From: Bacteroidia bacterium
GTDB lineage: Bacteria > Bacteroidota > Bacteroidia > Bacteroidales > Dysgonomonadaceae
Direction of reading: 5' to 3'
Assembly (NCBI GenBank): GCA_030538215.1
Contig: JAUNUM010000018.1
Span: 1-38,626, forward strand
DNA: 38,626 nucleotides
Positions within the stretch are counted from its first letter, which is position 1, and each line of letters opens with the position of its first letter. Below are positions 15,172 to 23,130 of this stretch, piece by piece. Made by a program: the position numbers and the translations under genes. Under the pieces are notes generated by a model. It searched no databases and was not told the origin of the DNA. It saw only the letters and a list, made by a program, of their open reading frames with translations.

Positions 15172-17376
15172 ATGAAAGCTGAACTCAATATCTACATAGA
15201 CAAATATATTTTTCTACATCGAAAGTTGTATGCACTATTTCGACAGAAGTGGAGTATGCAGAAAACAAATCTATTGAAAACAATATTGAAAGATTCTCTG
15301 CAAAAATCTATTGCCGAAACTTCTGGAAGCGCGTTGAATAATCTTGTCTTCGATATGAAAACGGCAGTGATTTTGGTTGATGAGATTGGATTGAAGCAGG
15401 CGGTAGTTTGTGCGGTTTTGCTGTTTAGATCCGTTTTGAATGGGCATTTAACAATAGATGATATTAGAAAAAATTTTGACGAAGAGGTAGTGGTAATTGT
15501 TCGAGGATTGAAAAAGGTGAACGATTTAGCCGAGAAGAAATCGCGTGTTGAATCGGAAAACTATATCAAACTGCTGCTTTCCATTGCCGAAGATATTCGG
15601 GTGGTTTTTATCCTATTAGCAGAACAATTGCTTTTGATGCGCGATGCAAAAGAGCTTGCCTCAGAACAGCGATTGAACCTGTCCGTGGAGTCTGCATATT
15701 TGTATGCGCCTTTGGCACACCGATTGGGTTTATATACTATCAAATCGGAATTAGAAGACTTGTCGTTGAAATATACCGACCGAGAAACTTACGACTTTAT
15801 CGCCCGAAAACTTAACGAAACCAAGCGTTCACGCGACAAATATATCGAAGAATTTATCAATCCGTTGAAAGAGCAGCTCGACAAAACTAATCTGAAATAC
15901 GATATTAAAGGTCGCACCAAATCCATCCATTCCATCAATAACAAGCTCAAGAAGCAAAAAATTGAATTCGAGAATATTTACGACCTTTTTGCCATTCGCA
16001 TTATTCTTGATTCTCCTACGGAGATGGAAAAAGCGCACTGCTGGCAAGTATATTCCATCATCACGGATATGTATCAACCCAACCCTAAGCGATTGAAAGA
16101 CTGGCTTTCCATTCCCAAAAGCAATGGATATGAGTCGTTACACATTACTGTGATGGGACCTGCTTCGAAATGGGTGGAAGTGCAAATTCGCACACGCCGC
16201 ATGGATGAAATTGCCGAACGCGGATTGGCGGCACACTGGAAATATAAAGGAGTAAAAGAAGAATCCACGCTTGACGATTGGTTGAAATCGTTGCGAGAAT
16301 CGCTTGAAAACAAAGATGTAGATATCAAAGACAAACTGGGTGATTTCAAGCTTGACTTATACGATGAGGAAATTTTTGTTTTTACACCCAAAGGCGATCT
16401 TTTTAAATTGCCCAAAGGTGCATCTGTACTCGATTTTGCTTTTGCAATTCATACAAAGCTGGGAGCAACCTGTATTTCGGGAAAGGTGAATGGAAAGAAT
16501 GTACCGATAAAACACATGCTCAAAAGCGGTGATCAGGTTGAGATAAATTCATCATCGCACCAATCGCCCAAACAAGACTGGCTGAACTATGTGGTAACTT
16601 CAAAAGCCAAAACTCGAATCCGCCAGTTGCTCAAAGAAGAAGCCGGTAAGCAAGTTGACATTGCAAAAGAAATGTTATTGCGCCGAATGAAAAATCGGAA
16701 AATCGATTTGGAGGATTCGCTATTGATGCAGCTGATAAAAAAGCTAAAATATAAAACCGTAACCGACTTTTATATTGATATTGCCGCCGAAAAACTTGAA
16801 GTAAATTGGGTGATGGATCGTTATTTGGAACTTGGAGATAAGGAGCATGAACACAAAGATTTATCTTTTGCTACGAGTGCAGATAGTTTTATAATGAAGC
16901 CCTATTCGCAAGAAGTAAAAAGCACTGATGAACTTATTATCGATCAAAACCTGACGGGAGTGGATTATCGGTTAGCAAAATGTTGTAATCCTATTTACGG
17001 TGATGAAATTTTTGGATTTGTATCATCACAGGGCATAAAAATCCATCGAATAAACTGCCCCAACGCTCACGATCTTTTTTCTCGTTTCGGTTATCGGATT
17101 TTAAAAGCCCGTTGGTCGGGAAAAACTTCGGGAACGGCAAGTTATACGTCCGTTTTGCGTGTTATTGGCAACGACCAGTTCAATATTGTAGCTAACCTAA
17201 TGTCGATAATTTCAAAAGAAAACGGAGTACAAATGCGCTCTATTTCTATCGACTCAAACGACGGCTTGTTTCAAGGAAACATTGCTGTAATGCTGGCAAA
17301 CACATCCATGCTGGAGCAATTAATGAAAAAACTAAGAGCGGTAAAAGGTGTAAAATCGGTTGAAAGAGTGAATTAA
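15172..17376 (+). CDS. relA: RelA/SpoT family (p)ppGpp synthetase with degenerate hydrolase domain
   Basis: 734 residues, full long-RSH layout. The synthetase domain (about 235-350) has KGRTKSIHSINNKLKKQ, YDLFAIRI, NGYESLHITVMGP and WVEVQIRT, so the ATP and GDP/GTP sites look intact. The TGS domain starts near 398 (DEEIFVFTPKGD). A cysteine-bearing segment lies near 604 (CCNPIYGDEIFGFV), and an ACT domain begins at about 659. The N-terminal HD hydrolase region is degenerate: the expected LLHD motif reads AVLLFRSVLNG (about 81-91), and the usual KLADRLHNMR is replaced by LLAEQLLLMRD (about 148-158). Metal-binding residues are missing, so it should make but not degrade the alarmone, like RelA. 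A second, SpoT-like gene is expected elsewhere. Two promoter boxes precede it. Confidence 0.92.
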   Translation: MKAELNIYIDKYIFLHRKLYALFRQKWSMQKTNLLKTILKDSLQKSIAETSGSALNNLVFDMKTAVILVDEIGLKQAVVCAVLLFRSVLNGHLTIDDIRKNFDEEVVVIVRGLKKVNDLAEKKSRVESENYIKLLLSIAEDIRVVFILLAEQLLLMRDAKELASEQRLNLSVESAYLYAPLAHRLGLYTIKSELEDLSLKYTDRETYDFIARKLNETKRSRDKYIEEFINPLKEQLDKTNLKYDIKGRTKSIHSINNKLKKQKIEFENIYDLFAIRIILDSPTEMEKAHCWQVYSIITDMYQPNPKRLKDWLSIPKSNGYESLHITVMGPASKWVEVQIRTRRMDEIAERGLAAHWKYKGVKEESTLDDWLKSLRESLENKDVDIKDKLGDFKLDLYDEEIFVFTPKGDLFKLPKGASVLDFAFAIHTKLGATCISGKVNGKNVPIKHMLKSGDQVEINSSSHQSPKQDWLNYVVTSKAKTRIRQLLKEEAGKQVDIAKEMLLRRMKNRKIDLEDSLLMQLIKKLKYKTVTDFYIDIAAEKLEVNWVMDRYLELGDKEHEHKDLSFATSADSFIMKPYSQEVKSTDELIIDQNLTGVDYRLAKCCNPIYGDEIFGFVSSQGIKIHRINCPNAHDLFSRFGYRILKARWSGKTSGTASYTSVLRVIGNDQFNIVANLMSIISKENGVQMRSISIDSNDGLFQGNIAVMLANTSMLEQLMKKLRAVKGVKSVERVN

Positions 17377-17435
17377 GGTATAGAGTGCAGGCTATAAAAG
17401 AGGCAAATATGTTTTTTAGCAAAATTAATGATACA

Positions 17436-17819
17436 CTAATCAGCTTTATCCATACTTATTTCTTTTAATAGTGTTTGCACATATTCCTTTTCATAGTCTT
17501 CGGGGCGAAGTATTTGGTCTCCGTATTGGAGTAAATCTATATCAATAATAATTTTTCCCATTTCTTTATCTTTGGGCTGTCTTCCCATGGCAAATTCAAT
17601 AGATTTCAACTTCTGAACAATTTCTTCCGGCGGTAACTCGTTATTGAAAACCGCTAAAACATTGCGAAACGGAAAAAAGTTTCTCTCATCTTCCTCAATA
17701 GTTATTACTGATTGGCTAAACATTACATCAGGGAAATAATAGGCAAGCATCCTTTTTGCCTTATCTATATTTTGTTTTGAATATATATTTGAGCCTAAAC
17801 TGACTAAGATTTTAAACAT
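17436..17819 (-). CDS. Short FolK-like (HPPK) protein, catalytic residues partly missing
   Basis: 127 residues, compared with about 150-160 for typical HPPK. HPPK transfers pyrophosphate from ATP to 6-hydroxymethyl-dihydropterin in folate synthesis. Family features visible are the start ILVSLGSNIYSKQNIDKAKRML, the central FRNVLAVFNNELPPEEIVQKLKSIEFAMGRQ and the metal-binding IDIDLLQYGD. The arginine that normally precedes IDIDIL is replaced by isoleucine (MGKIIIDIDLL), the loop tryptophan is absent, and the C-terminal HP...RxFVLxPL segment is missing. It may have low or changed activity, or a different pterin-related role. It is divergent from the nfeD-like gene and has its own TAnnTTTG box. 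Confidence 0.75.
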   Translation of the reverse strand: MFKILVSLGSNIYSKQNIDKAKRMLAYYFPDVMFSQSVITIEEDERNFFPFRNVLAVFNNELPPEEIVQKLKSIEFAMGRQPKDKEMGKIIIDIDLLQYGDQILRPEDYEKEYVQTLLKEISMDKAD

Positions 17820-17841
17820 AGTAGATTTAAATTTAAAAAGA

Positions 17842-17849
17842 CAAATATA
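17842..17849 (-). promoter_or_regulatory. TAnnTTTG promoter box for the FolK-like gene
   Basis: TATATTTG on the minus strand ends 22 bases before the start codon at 17819. It is back-to-back with the nfeD box at 17893. Confidence 0.55.
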
Positions 17850-17892
17850 CTTAGTTTTTTTATAAATCGAAACATTAGAACTTAAAAACCGC

Positions 17893-17900
17893 TATCTTTG
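17893..17900 (+). promoter_or_regulatory. TAnnTTTG promoter box for the NfeD-like gene
   Basis: TATCTTTG, an exact consensus match, ends 23 bases before the ATG at 17924. No strong -33 TTTG was found. Confidence 0.6.
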
Positions 17901-17923
17901 TAAAAATAAAGCCTCTTAAAAAA

Positions 17924-19309
17924 ATGAAAAATATCAAACAAATCTTCATTTTATTCTTCATTTTGTTTATCAATGCGATTTACGCTCAAGATTCTAAACC
18001 TCTGATTTACAAAATCAATATTAAAGAGAATATAGGAAGCAATACCTGGGTGTATCTTCAAAACGGCATGCACGATGCTTTGAATAAAAAAGCCAATTGT
18101 CTGCTGCTTCATATGAATACTTATGGAGGTGCGGTTGTGGAAGCCGATTCTATGCGAACAGCAATTTTGAATTTTCCGCTTCCGGTTTATGTTTTTATCG
18201 ATAACAATGCAGCCTCTGCCGGAGCACTTATTTCTATTGCTTGCGACAGTATTTTCATGCGGAGCAGTGCGTCGATAGGTGCAGCAACTGTGGTGAGCGG
18301 ACAAGATGGATCTAAAGCGCCTGACAAATATCAATCATATATGCGCGGAATGATGCGGGCAACAGCCGAAAGTCATGGCAGAGATACAATTATTCAGAAT
18401 AAAGACACGGTAGTGGAGTGGCGGCGAGATCCGAAAATAGCTGAAGCTATGGTGGATGAACGAGTAGTAATTCCGGGTTTTGCCGATTCTACGCAAATTT
18501 TGACACTTACGGCAAGTCAGGCAGTTGAACTAAATTATTGCGACGGAATTGTGGAAAATATCAATCAAATTGCGGTTCAGCATTTAGGTTATACGGACTA
18601 CAATATTGAAACATACAATCCGACATTTTACGATAAGATAAAAGGTTTTTTGATGAACGGTGTATTACAAGCCATTCTGATTATGCTGATTATCGGTGGT
18701 ATTTATTTTGAATTACAAACACCGGGAATTGGTTTCCCAACCGCTATAGCGGTAACGGCAGCCATTTTGTATTTCACGCCGCTTTATTTAACCGGCTATG
18801 CCCAAAACTGGGAAGTGTTGTTGTTTGTACTGGGTTTAATTCTTATAGTCTTTGAGATTTTTGTGATTCCCGGGTTTGGAGTTGCCGGAATTTCGGGAAT
18901 AATTCTCGTGTTTACTGCACTAATACTTGCTTTAGTAGGCAATATTCATTTCGATTTCAGTGGTTTGTCCGTTCGACAATTATTCAGGGCAATAATGATA
19001 GTTTTTGCAGGAATAGGAATGGGATTGACTTTAATAATTTACTTGTCGAGCCGAATTGGTCGGCCGGGTATTTTCAGTAGAGTAGCTTTGGTTTCCGATC
19101 AGGAAGGTTTTGTTTCTGTACCGATGGAACCGCTAACTTTAGTTGGGCAAAGCGGAATTGCATCAACTGTACTTCGACCATCGGGAAAAGTTAGGGTGGG
19201 AGATCAGTACTATGATGCAGTATCGTTGAAGGATTTTATAGAAAAAGGAGATGAAGTGGTCGTGAAACGATATGAAAACTTCCAACTTTATGTTTTGAAG
19301 AAATCGTAA
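17924..19309 (+). CDS. NfeD-family membrane-bound serine protease (ClpP class)
   Basis: 461 residues. A signal peptide (IFILFFILFINAIYAQ) leads into a ClpP/SppA-like domain: LHMNTYGGAVVEADSMRTAI, then VFIDNNAASAGALISIACDSI with catalytic Ser 98, then SSASIGAATVV. The middle to C-terminal part has several membrane helices (about 245-365), and the last 80 or so residues form the OB-fold NfeD domain (VRVGDQYYDAVS, GDEVVVKRYENFQLYVLKK). The long NfeD type is often encoded with a stomatin/flotillin partner and is thought to act in membrane protein quality control. No such partner is visible here; the next gene is convergent. The promoter box is at 17893-17900. Confidence 0.92.
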   Translation: MKNIKQIFILFFILFINAIYAQDSKPLIYKINIKENIGSNTWVYLQNGMHDALNKKANCLLLHMNTYGGAVVEADSMRTAILNFPLPVYVFIDNNAASAGALISIACDSIFMRSSASIGAATVVSGQDGSKAPDKYQSYMRGMMRATAESHGRDTIIQNKDTVVEWRRDPKIAEAMVDERVVIPGFADSTQILTLTASQAVELNYCDGIVENINQIAVQHLGYTDYNIETYNPTFYDKIKGFLMNGVLQAILIMLIIGGIYFELQTPGIGFPTAIAVTAAILYFTPLYLTGYAQNWEVLLFVLGLILIVFEIFVIPGFGVAGISGIILVFTALILALVGNIHFDFSGLSVRQLFRAIMIVFAGIGMGLTLIIYLSSRIGRPGIFSRVALVSDQEGFVSVPMEPLTLVGQSGIASTVLRPSGKVRVGDQYYDAVSLKDFIEKGDEVVVKRYENFQLYVLKKS

Positions 19310-19369
19310 AGACGATGTATGTGTAGCATCTTATGTCACTGTCTGAACGCTTGAAGCGGTTTGACGGAT

Positions 19370-19819
19370 TTATAAATCTTGAAATTTTGGGATTTCAAGT
19401 AAATAATCGAACGACATATCATCGTAATTCATTTTACAGCAATAGTGCGATATCCCGTTCGAAACAATCAAGTATTTCACTTTCAGCACTATATTGTACC
19501 GTATCACTTGATCAAAAACTTGTTGTGTAATTTCCACCTCCGGCTTCTTAAATTCACAAATAACCAACGGTTCAAGATTGTTATTATAAACAACTGTATC
19601 GCAACGTTTTGTGAGCGAGTTTAACTTAATCATTGCTTCATTTGCCATTAAAGAAGCGGGATAACCTTTCTCCGAAATCAGGTAATGTACGAAATGTTGG
19701 CGCACCCATTCTTCGGGTGTCATCGACACATATTTTCGACGTAAAGGATCGAAAATATCGAAGCCGTTGGGAGTTTTTCGGATTTTTGCATCAAAAGTTG
19801 GCAAATTTAATGCGTACAT
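19370..19819 (-). CDS. Stand-alone HsdR N-terminal type nuclease-domain protein
   Basis: 149 residues. The sequence matches the type I restriction enzyme R protein N-terminal domain (HSDR_N_2). A PD-(D/E)xK nuclease core is visible: Glu 61, Asp 74 in KRCDTVVY, Glu 89 and Lys 91 in VICEFKKPE, and a QxxxY-like pair, Gln 104 and Tyr 108 (QVIRYN). No helicase domain follows, and no HsdM or HsdS is near, so this is not a restriction system. From memory, this protein is commonly found near holA and AMP nucleosidase genes in Bacteroidota, which suggests a housekeeping DNA role, but that is inference. Its minus-strand promoter faces the AMP nucleosidase promoter. Confidence 0.85.
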   Translation of the reverse strand: MYALNLPTFDAKIRKTPNGFDIFDPLRRKYVSMTPEEWVRQHFVHYLISEKGYPASLMANEAMIKLNSLTKRCDTVVYNNNLEPLVICEFKKPEVEITQQVFDQVIRYNIVLKVKYLIVSNGISHYCCKMNYDDMSFDYLLEIPKFQDL

Positions 19820-19823
19820 ATAT

Positions 19824-19831
19824 TATCTTTG
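19824..19831 (+). promoter_or_regulatory. TAnnTTTG promoter box for AMP nucleosidase
   Basis: TATCTTTG lies 41 bases before the ATG at 19873. It also lies just upstream of the start codon of the minus-strand HsdR-N gene, within that gene's expected leader. Confidence 0.6.
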
Positions 19832-19856
19832 TTCATTAGGAAAGAAAGCGATTAGA

Positions 19857-19864
19857 CAAAAGTA
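19857..19864 (-). promoter_or_regulatory. TAnnTTTG promoter box for the HsdR-N gene
   Basis: TACTTTTG on the minus strand lies 37 bases before the start codon at 19819. The expected start (about 19850) and that of the plus-strand promoter (about 19838) point through each other. Confidence 0.5.
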
Positions 19865-19872
19865 AATGAAAT

Positions 19873-20649
19873 ATGAGAACTAAGCAAGAAATTGTTGAAA
19901 ATTGGCTACCACGTTATACAAAACGTTCGTTGGAAGATTTCACGAAGTTTATTTTGTTGACTAATTTTCAAAAATACGTTGAAATTTTCGCCAATCATTT
20001 CAATGTTCCCATTTTGGGATTGGATGCTAATATGCCAAGCGCATCATCCAATGGCGTTACCATCATAAATTTTGGTATGGGTAGTGCTAATGCTGCTACC
20101 ATTATGGATTTACTGAGTGCTATTTCGCCAACGGCGGTTTTATTTCTTGGAAAATGTGGCGGTATAAAAGCACAAAACGATTTGGGCGATTATATTTTAC
20201 CTATTGCCGCCATTAGAGGCGAAGGAACATCAAACGATTATTTTCCACCCGAAGTACCTTCACTCCCGGCGTTTAGCCTTATGCGTGCCGTCTCGTCTAA
20301 TATTCGAGATTTTGGACGCGATTACTGGACAGGAACAGTTTACACCACAAATCGCCGAGTTTGGGAATACGATGATGAATTCAAAAACTACTTGCGAAAA
20401 TTGCGTGTAATGGCTGTGGATATGGAGACGGCAACATTATTTACGTGCGGTTTTGCCAATCATATTCCAACGGGAGCGTTACTGTTGATTTCTGATCAAC
20501 CGATGATTTCTACGGGAGTAAAAACCGATAAAAGTGATAAAATTATTACCGAAAACTTTGTAGAAGAGCATGTGAAAATTGGTATTAAATCGCTCACTAC
20601 ACTTATCAACAAAGGTTCTACGGTAAAACACCTGAGATTTGACTGGTAA
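19873..20649 (+). CDS. amn: AMP nucleosidase
   Basis: 258 residues, the short form found in Bacteroidota rather than the about 480-residue E. coli Amn. It splits AMP to adenine and ribose 5-phosphate. The purine phosphorylase/nucleosidase fold is shown by INFGMGSANAATIMDLL, FLGKCGGIKAQNDLGDYILP, then AIRGEGTSNDYFPPEVPSLP, and VMAVDMETATLFTCGF, where the glutamate in DMETA contacts the ribose. LLLISDQPM near the end carries the aspartate expected to protonate the base. No signal peptide. It precedes holA by 65 bases on the same strand. Confidence 0.92.
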   Translation: MRTKQEIVENWLPRYTKRSLEDFTKFILLTNFQKYVEIFANHFNVPILGLDANMPSASSNGVTIINFGMGSANAATIMDLLSAISPTAVLFLGKCGGIKAQNDLGDYILPIAAIRGEGTSNDYFPPEVPSLPAFSLMRAVSSNIRDFGRDYWTGTVYTTNRRVWEYDDEFKNYLRKLRVMAVDMETATLFTCGFANHIPTGALLLISDQPMISTGVKTDKSDKIITENFVEEHVKIGIKSLTTLINKGSTVKHLRFDW

Positions 20650-20714
20650 GGAATACGACTGTTCGCTGACAGTTGAATTATTCTAATGATTTATGCGAAG
20701 CAATTAATTATTTT

Positions 20715-21731
20715 ATGGCTAACGTTACATTTGATACTTTAAAAAAAGATATTTTCAACCGGAATTTTGCTCCTATTTATTTGCTAATGGGGGACGAAGC
20801 CTATTTTATCGATCAATTAACGGAACTATTGTCTGAGAAAGTTTTGACCGAAACCGAAAGAGATTTCAATATGCTTACTTTTTATGGCGTAGATTCTGAT
20901 GTGAATAATATTGTTGCTGCTGCACGTCGTTTTCCAATGATGTCTGAATACCAACTTATTGTTGTAAAAGAAGCGCAGGAATTGAATAAATTTGAGCTGT
21001 TGGATTCTTACGCAAAAAATCCATTGAAAAGCACTGTTTTGGTTATCAGCTACAAACACGGTTCGGTAGATAAGAGGAAAGCTGTAATAAAGAATATTGA
21101 GAAGAACGGTGGAGTAGTGTTTGAGTCGAAAAAGTGGTACGAAAACCAAATTCCTGCTTTTATCAAAAACTATTTCTCAGAAAAGAATATTAAAATCGAT
21201 GAAAAATCGGCTCAAATGATTACCGATTTTGTTGGAAATGATATTAGTAAACTGATTCAGGAGCTTCAAAAATTGGAAGTTTCCCTTCCCGAAGGCTCCA
21301 ATACGGTTACTTCTGAACTCATTGAAAAAAATGTAGGAGTAAGCAAAGATTACAACAATTTTGAGTTGCTGAAAGCAATAGCTGAAAAAAATATTCTAAA
21401 AGCCAATACAATAGTTGATTATTTTGGCAAAAATCAGAAAGATAATCCCAATGTTGTTACTTTATCGGTTTTGTTCAATTATTTTAGTAATTTGTTAGAA
21501 TGCTATTGGTTGCCACAAAAAAACGAGCAAAATGTGATGTCGGCTCTTAACTTGAGATCATCGTTTTTTGCTCGCGATTATATGTCCGGTTTGCGAAATT
21601 ACAATGCCGCCAAAGTAATGGATATTATCTCATACTTACGTATTTTTGATGGAAAATCTAAAGGGATCGACAATATTTCGGCTTCGCCTGGTGAGTTGAT
21701 TAAAGAATTGGTTTACAAAATAATGCATTAG
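20715..21731 (+). CDS. holA: DNA polymerase III subunit delta
   Basis: 338 residues from the ATG at 20715; an in-frame TTG 42 bases earlier gives an N-terminus that does not fit the family. Delta is the clamp-loader subunit that opens the sliding clamp. The N-terminus FAPIYLLMGDEAYFIDQL is the family signature. The segment RRFPMMSEYQLIVVKEAQEL follows, then LVISYKHGSVDKRKAVIKNIEKNG (a degenerate AAA+ core without a Walker A motif, as normal for delta), and a helical C-terminal collar domain ending SPGELIKELVYKIMH. Its stop codon overlaps the stop of the convergent peroxidase gene by four bases. Confidence 0.92.
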   Translation: MANVTFDTLKKDIFNRNFAPIYLLMGDEAYFIDQLTELLSEKVLTETERDFNMLTFYGVDSDVNNIVAAARRFPMMSEYQLIVVKEAQELNKFELLDSYAKNPLKSTVLVISYKHGSVDKRKAVIKNIEKNGGVVFESKKWYENQIPAFIKNYFSEKNIKIDEKSAQMITDFVGNDISKLIQELQKLEVSLPEGSNTVTSELIEKNVGVSKDYNNFELLKAIAEKNILKANTIVDYFGKNQKDNPNVVTLSVLFNYFSNLLECYWLPQKNEQNVMSALNLRSSFFARDYMSGLRNYNAAKVMDIISYLRIFDGKSKGIDNISASPGELIKELVYKIMH

Positions 21732-22279
21732 TTTTTTGCTAACCATTTAAGAATAACCTTACTTTTGGGGCTTTTCATTGGCATGACAACATTTACTAAA
21801 TTTCCTTCTTCATCAATCAGAAACTTTTGAAAGTTCCAGATAACTTTCCGATCGACTTTTCCATTTTCCGATTTTTTAGTCAACCACCTATAAATAGGAG
21901 CTTGATCGTTTCCTGCAACACTTATTTTTTCCATTATCGGAAAAGTAACGCCATAGTTTAGCGTGCAAAACTCCTTTATTTCTTTATTTGTTCCAGGCTC
22001 TTGTCCTCTGAAATTGTTTGCCGGAAATCCAATGATAACAAAGCCCGTATCTTTATACTCTTCGTACAATTCTTGGAGTAATTTATATTGTGGTGTGAAT
22101 CCACATTTTGATGCAACATTCACTATCATTACTTTTTTACCTTTGAGTTGTGCTAAATCAAATTCTTTACCATCAATATCGTTAACTTTAAAATCATAAA
22201 GATTTTTTTGTTTACCGGTCTGCGCATATACAAATGCAACAAAAACGAGAAGTAAAATTGAAATTATACCTTTTTTCAT
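21728..22279 (-). CDS. Exported glutathione peroxidase family protein
   Basis: 183 residues. A signal peptide (MKKGIISILLLVFVAFVYAQ) suggests a periplasmic thiol peroxidase. The catalytic tetrad of the family is complete: Cys 59 in NVASKCGFT, Gln 93 in RGQEPG, and Trp 148 and Asn 149 in VIWNFQKFL. Cys 105 (EIKEFCTLNYGV) lies where thioredoxin-dependent members carry the resolving cysteine, so the reductant is more likely thioredoxin-like than glutathione. It overlaps holA tail to tail by four bases. Its 5' side opens on the AT-rich non-coding region; no exact TAnnTTTG box was found for it. Confidence 0.92.
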   Translation of the reverse strand: MKKGIISILLLVFVAFVYAQTGKQKNLYDFKVNDIDGKEFDLAQLKGKKVMIVNVASKCGFTPQYKLLQELYEEYKDTGFVIIGFPANNFRGQEPGTNKEIKEFCTLNYGVTFPIMEKISVAGNDQAPIYRWLTKKSENGKVDRKVIWNFQKFLIDEEGNLVNVVMPMKSPKSKVILKWLAKN

Positions 22280-22983
22280 TTCTTTTTATGTTTTAGAAAT
22301 TGTTTTGACGGATTCAAAGCAGTTGCTTATAGTTCCACAAATTAAATCATTTTTCTCAACATTTCATACTTTACGCTATTCTATTTTATCTGACTACTTT
22401 TCTCAACATTAATTTTATAAGACAAATAATTGATAATCAATAATTGTACAGTAGTTATAAGTTTATGAGAATTGATTATTTTTTACTTAAAATAATAGAG
22501 TAGCTGTTTTTTTGTTTTTGGAGATATTCAGACAAATTCTGTGGATTAATAAAGTTTTTTTTGAAGCATATTTGATATTTATGTTGCCATATTAATATTT
22601 TTTCAACTGTTGTTGTATAATTAGTTACAATTTTTCCGACAAAGTTAATTTACTTTTGTATATCAAAATAGCAATAATGGAATATTTGTAAGCCCTTGTA
22701 TTGTGATTACAAATGTTTATATAAGTATTGCAATTGTTTACTTTTACTTTTAACAAATTATTAATCAAGCATTTTGTTATATGTATTTCGCATTAGATCA
22801 AGTATTTATATCATTAGTTTAAAGTGATTGATTAAAAAATGAGTTCCAAGAATTGATAATATAAGAATTATTCGTTAAAAAACAAGTTAAGCAACTAGCT
22901 ATATCGCTATTTATTAGATAATTATAATAATAATGTAAAGTTTTTATTTCACATATTATTAATTAAATCACAATTGTGCTTTT

Positions 22984-23001
22984 ACATTTGATTACAAATG
23001 T
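22984..23001. promoter_or_regulatory. Operator-like dyad overlapping a TAnnTTTG box
   Basis: ACATTTG (22984-22990) and CAAATGT (22995-23001) are perfect inverted copies with four bases between. The left arm is part of TACATTTG (22983-22990), which matches the promoter consensus. The same 8-mer occurs at 23073-23080 nearer the gene. Confidence 0.5.
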
Positions 23002-23072
23002 TTATTACCAAGGATGCCATTACTGTTAACAAATATATCTCACGATAATTTTCATTTGTAAATATTATTTTA

Positions 23073-23080
23073 TACATTTG
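23073..23080 (+). promoter_or_regulatory. TAnnTTTG promoter box for the XRE-type gene
   Basis: TACATTTG ends 50 bases before the ATG at 23131. CATTTGTA upstream at 23054-23061 repeats part of the ACAAATG half-site seen in the dyad at 22984-23001. Confidence 0.5.
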
Positions 23081-23130
23081 TATTGAAACAATAAGGCGAA
23101 TATTTATTCATAATTTTATATTCTTATATT

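Larger units (their letters stand above)
22280..23130. other. AT-rich non-coding region with direct and inverted repeats
   Basis: About 850 bases with no credible gene; the bases 22921-22980 contain only nine G or C. It holds a 13-bp direct repeat TTTTCTCAACATT (22351-22363, 22398-22410), a small palindrome ATTGATAATCAAT (22429-22441), a TAnnTTTG match (TACTTTTG, 22651-22658) with no gene behind it, a 17-bp direct repeat TGATTACAAATGTTTAT (22704-22720, 22989-23005) and the dyad ACATTTG-ATTA-CAAATGT (22984-23001). It may be the control region of the XRE-type gene at 23131, a small-RNA locus, or decayed DNA. Confidence 0.6.

Noticed and set aside
15172-15255. Later start (ATG at 15256) for the RelA-like gene
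   Set aside because: The ATG at 15172 lies 29 bases after a TAnnTTTG box and keeps the N-terminal helices. The later start remains possible but is less likely.
19370-19819. Type I restriction-modification system
   Set aside because: Only the HsdR N-terminal domain is present; there is no helicase motor, HsdM or HsdS in the window.
22781-22822. Possible 13-residue peptide gene in the AT-rich region
   Set aside because: So short a frame is expected by chance in AT-rich DNA, and no promoter box lies at a fitting distance.
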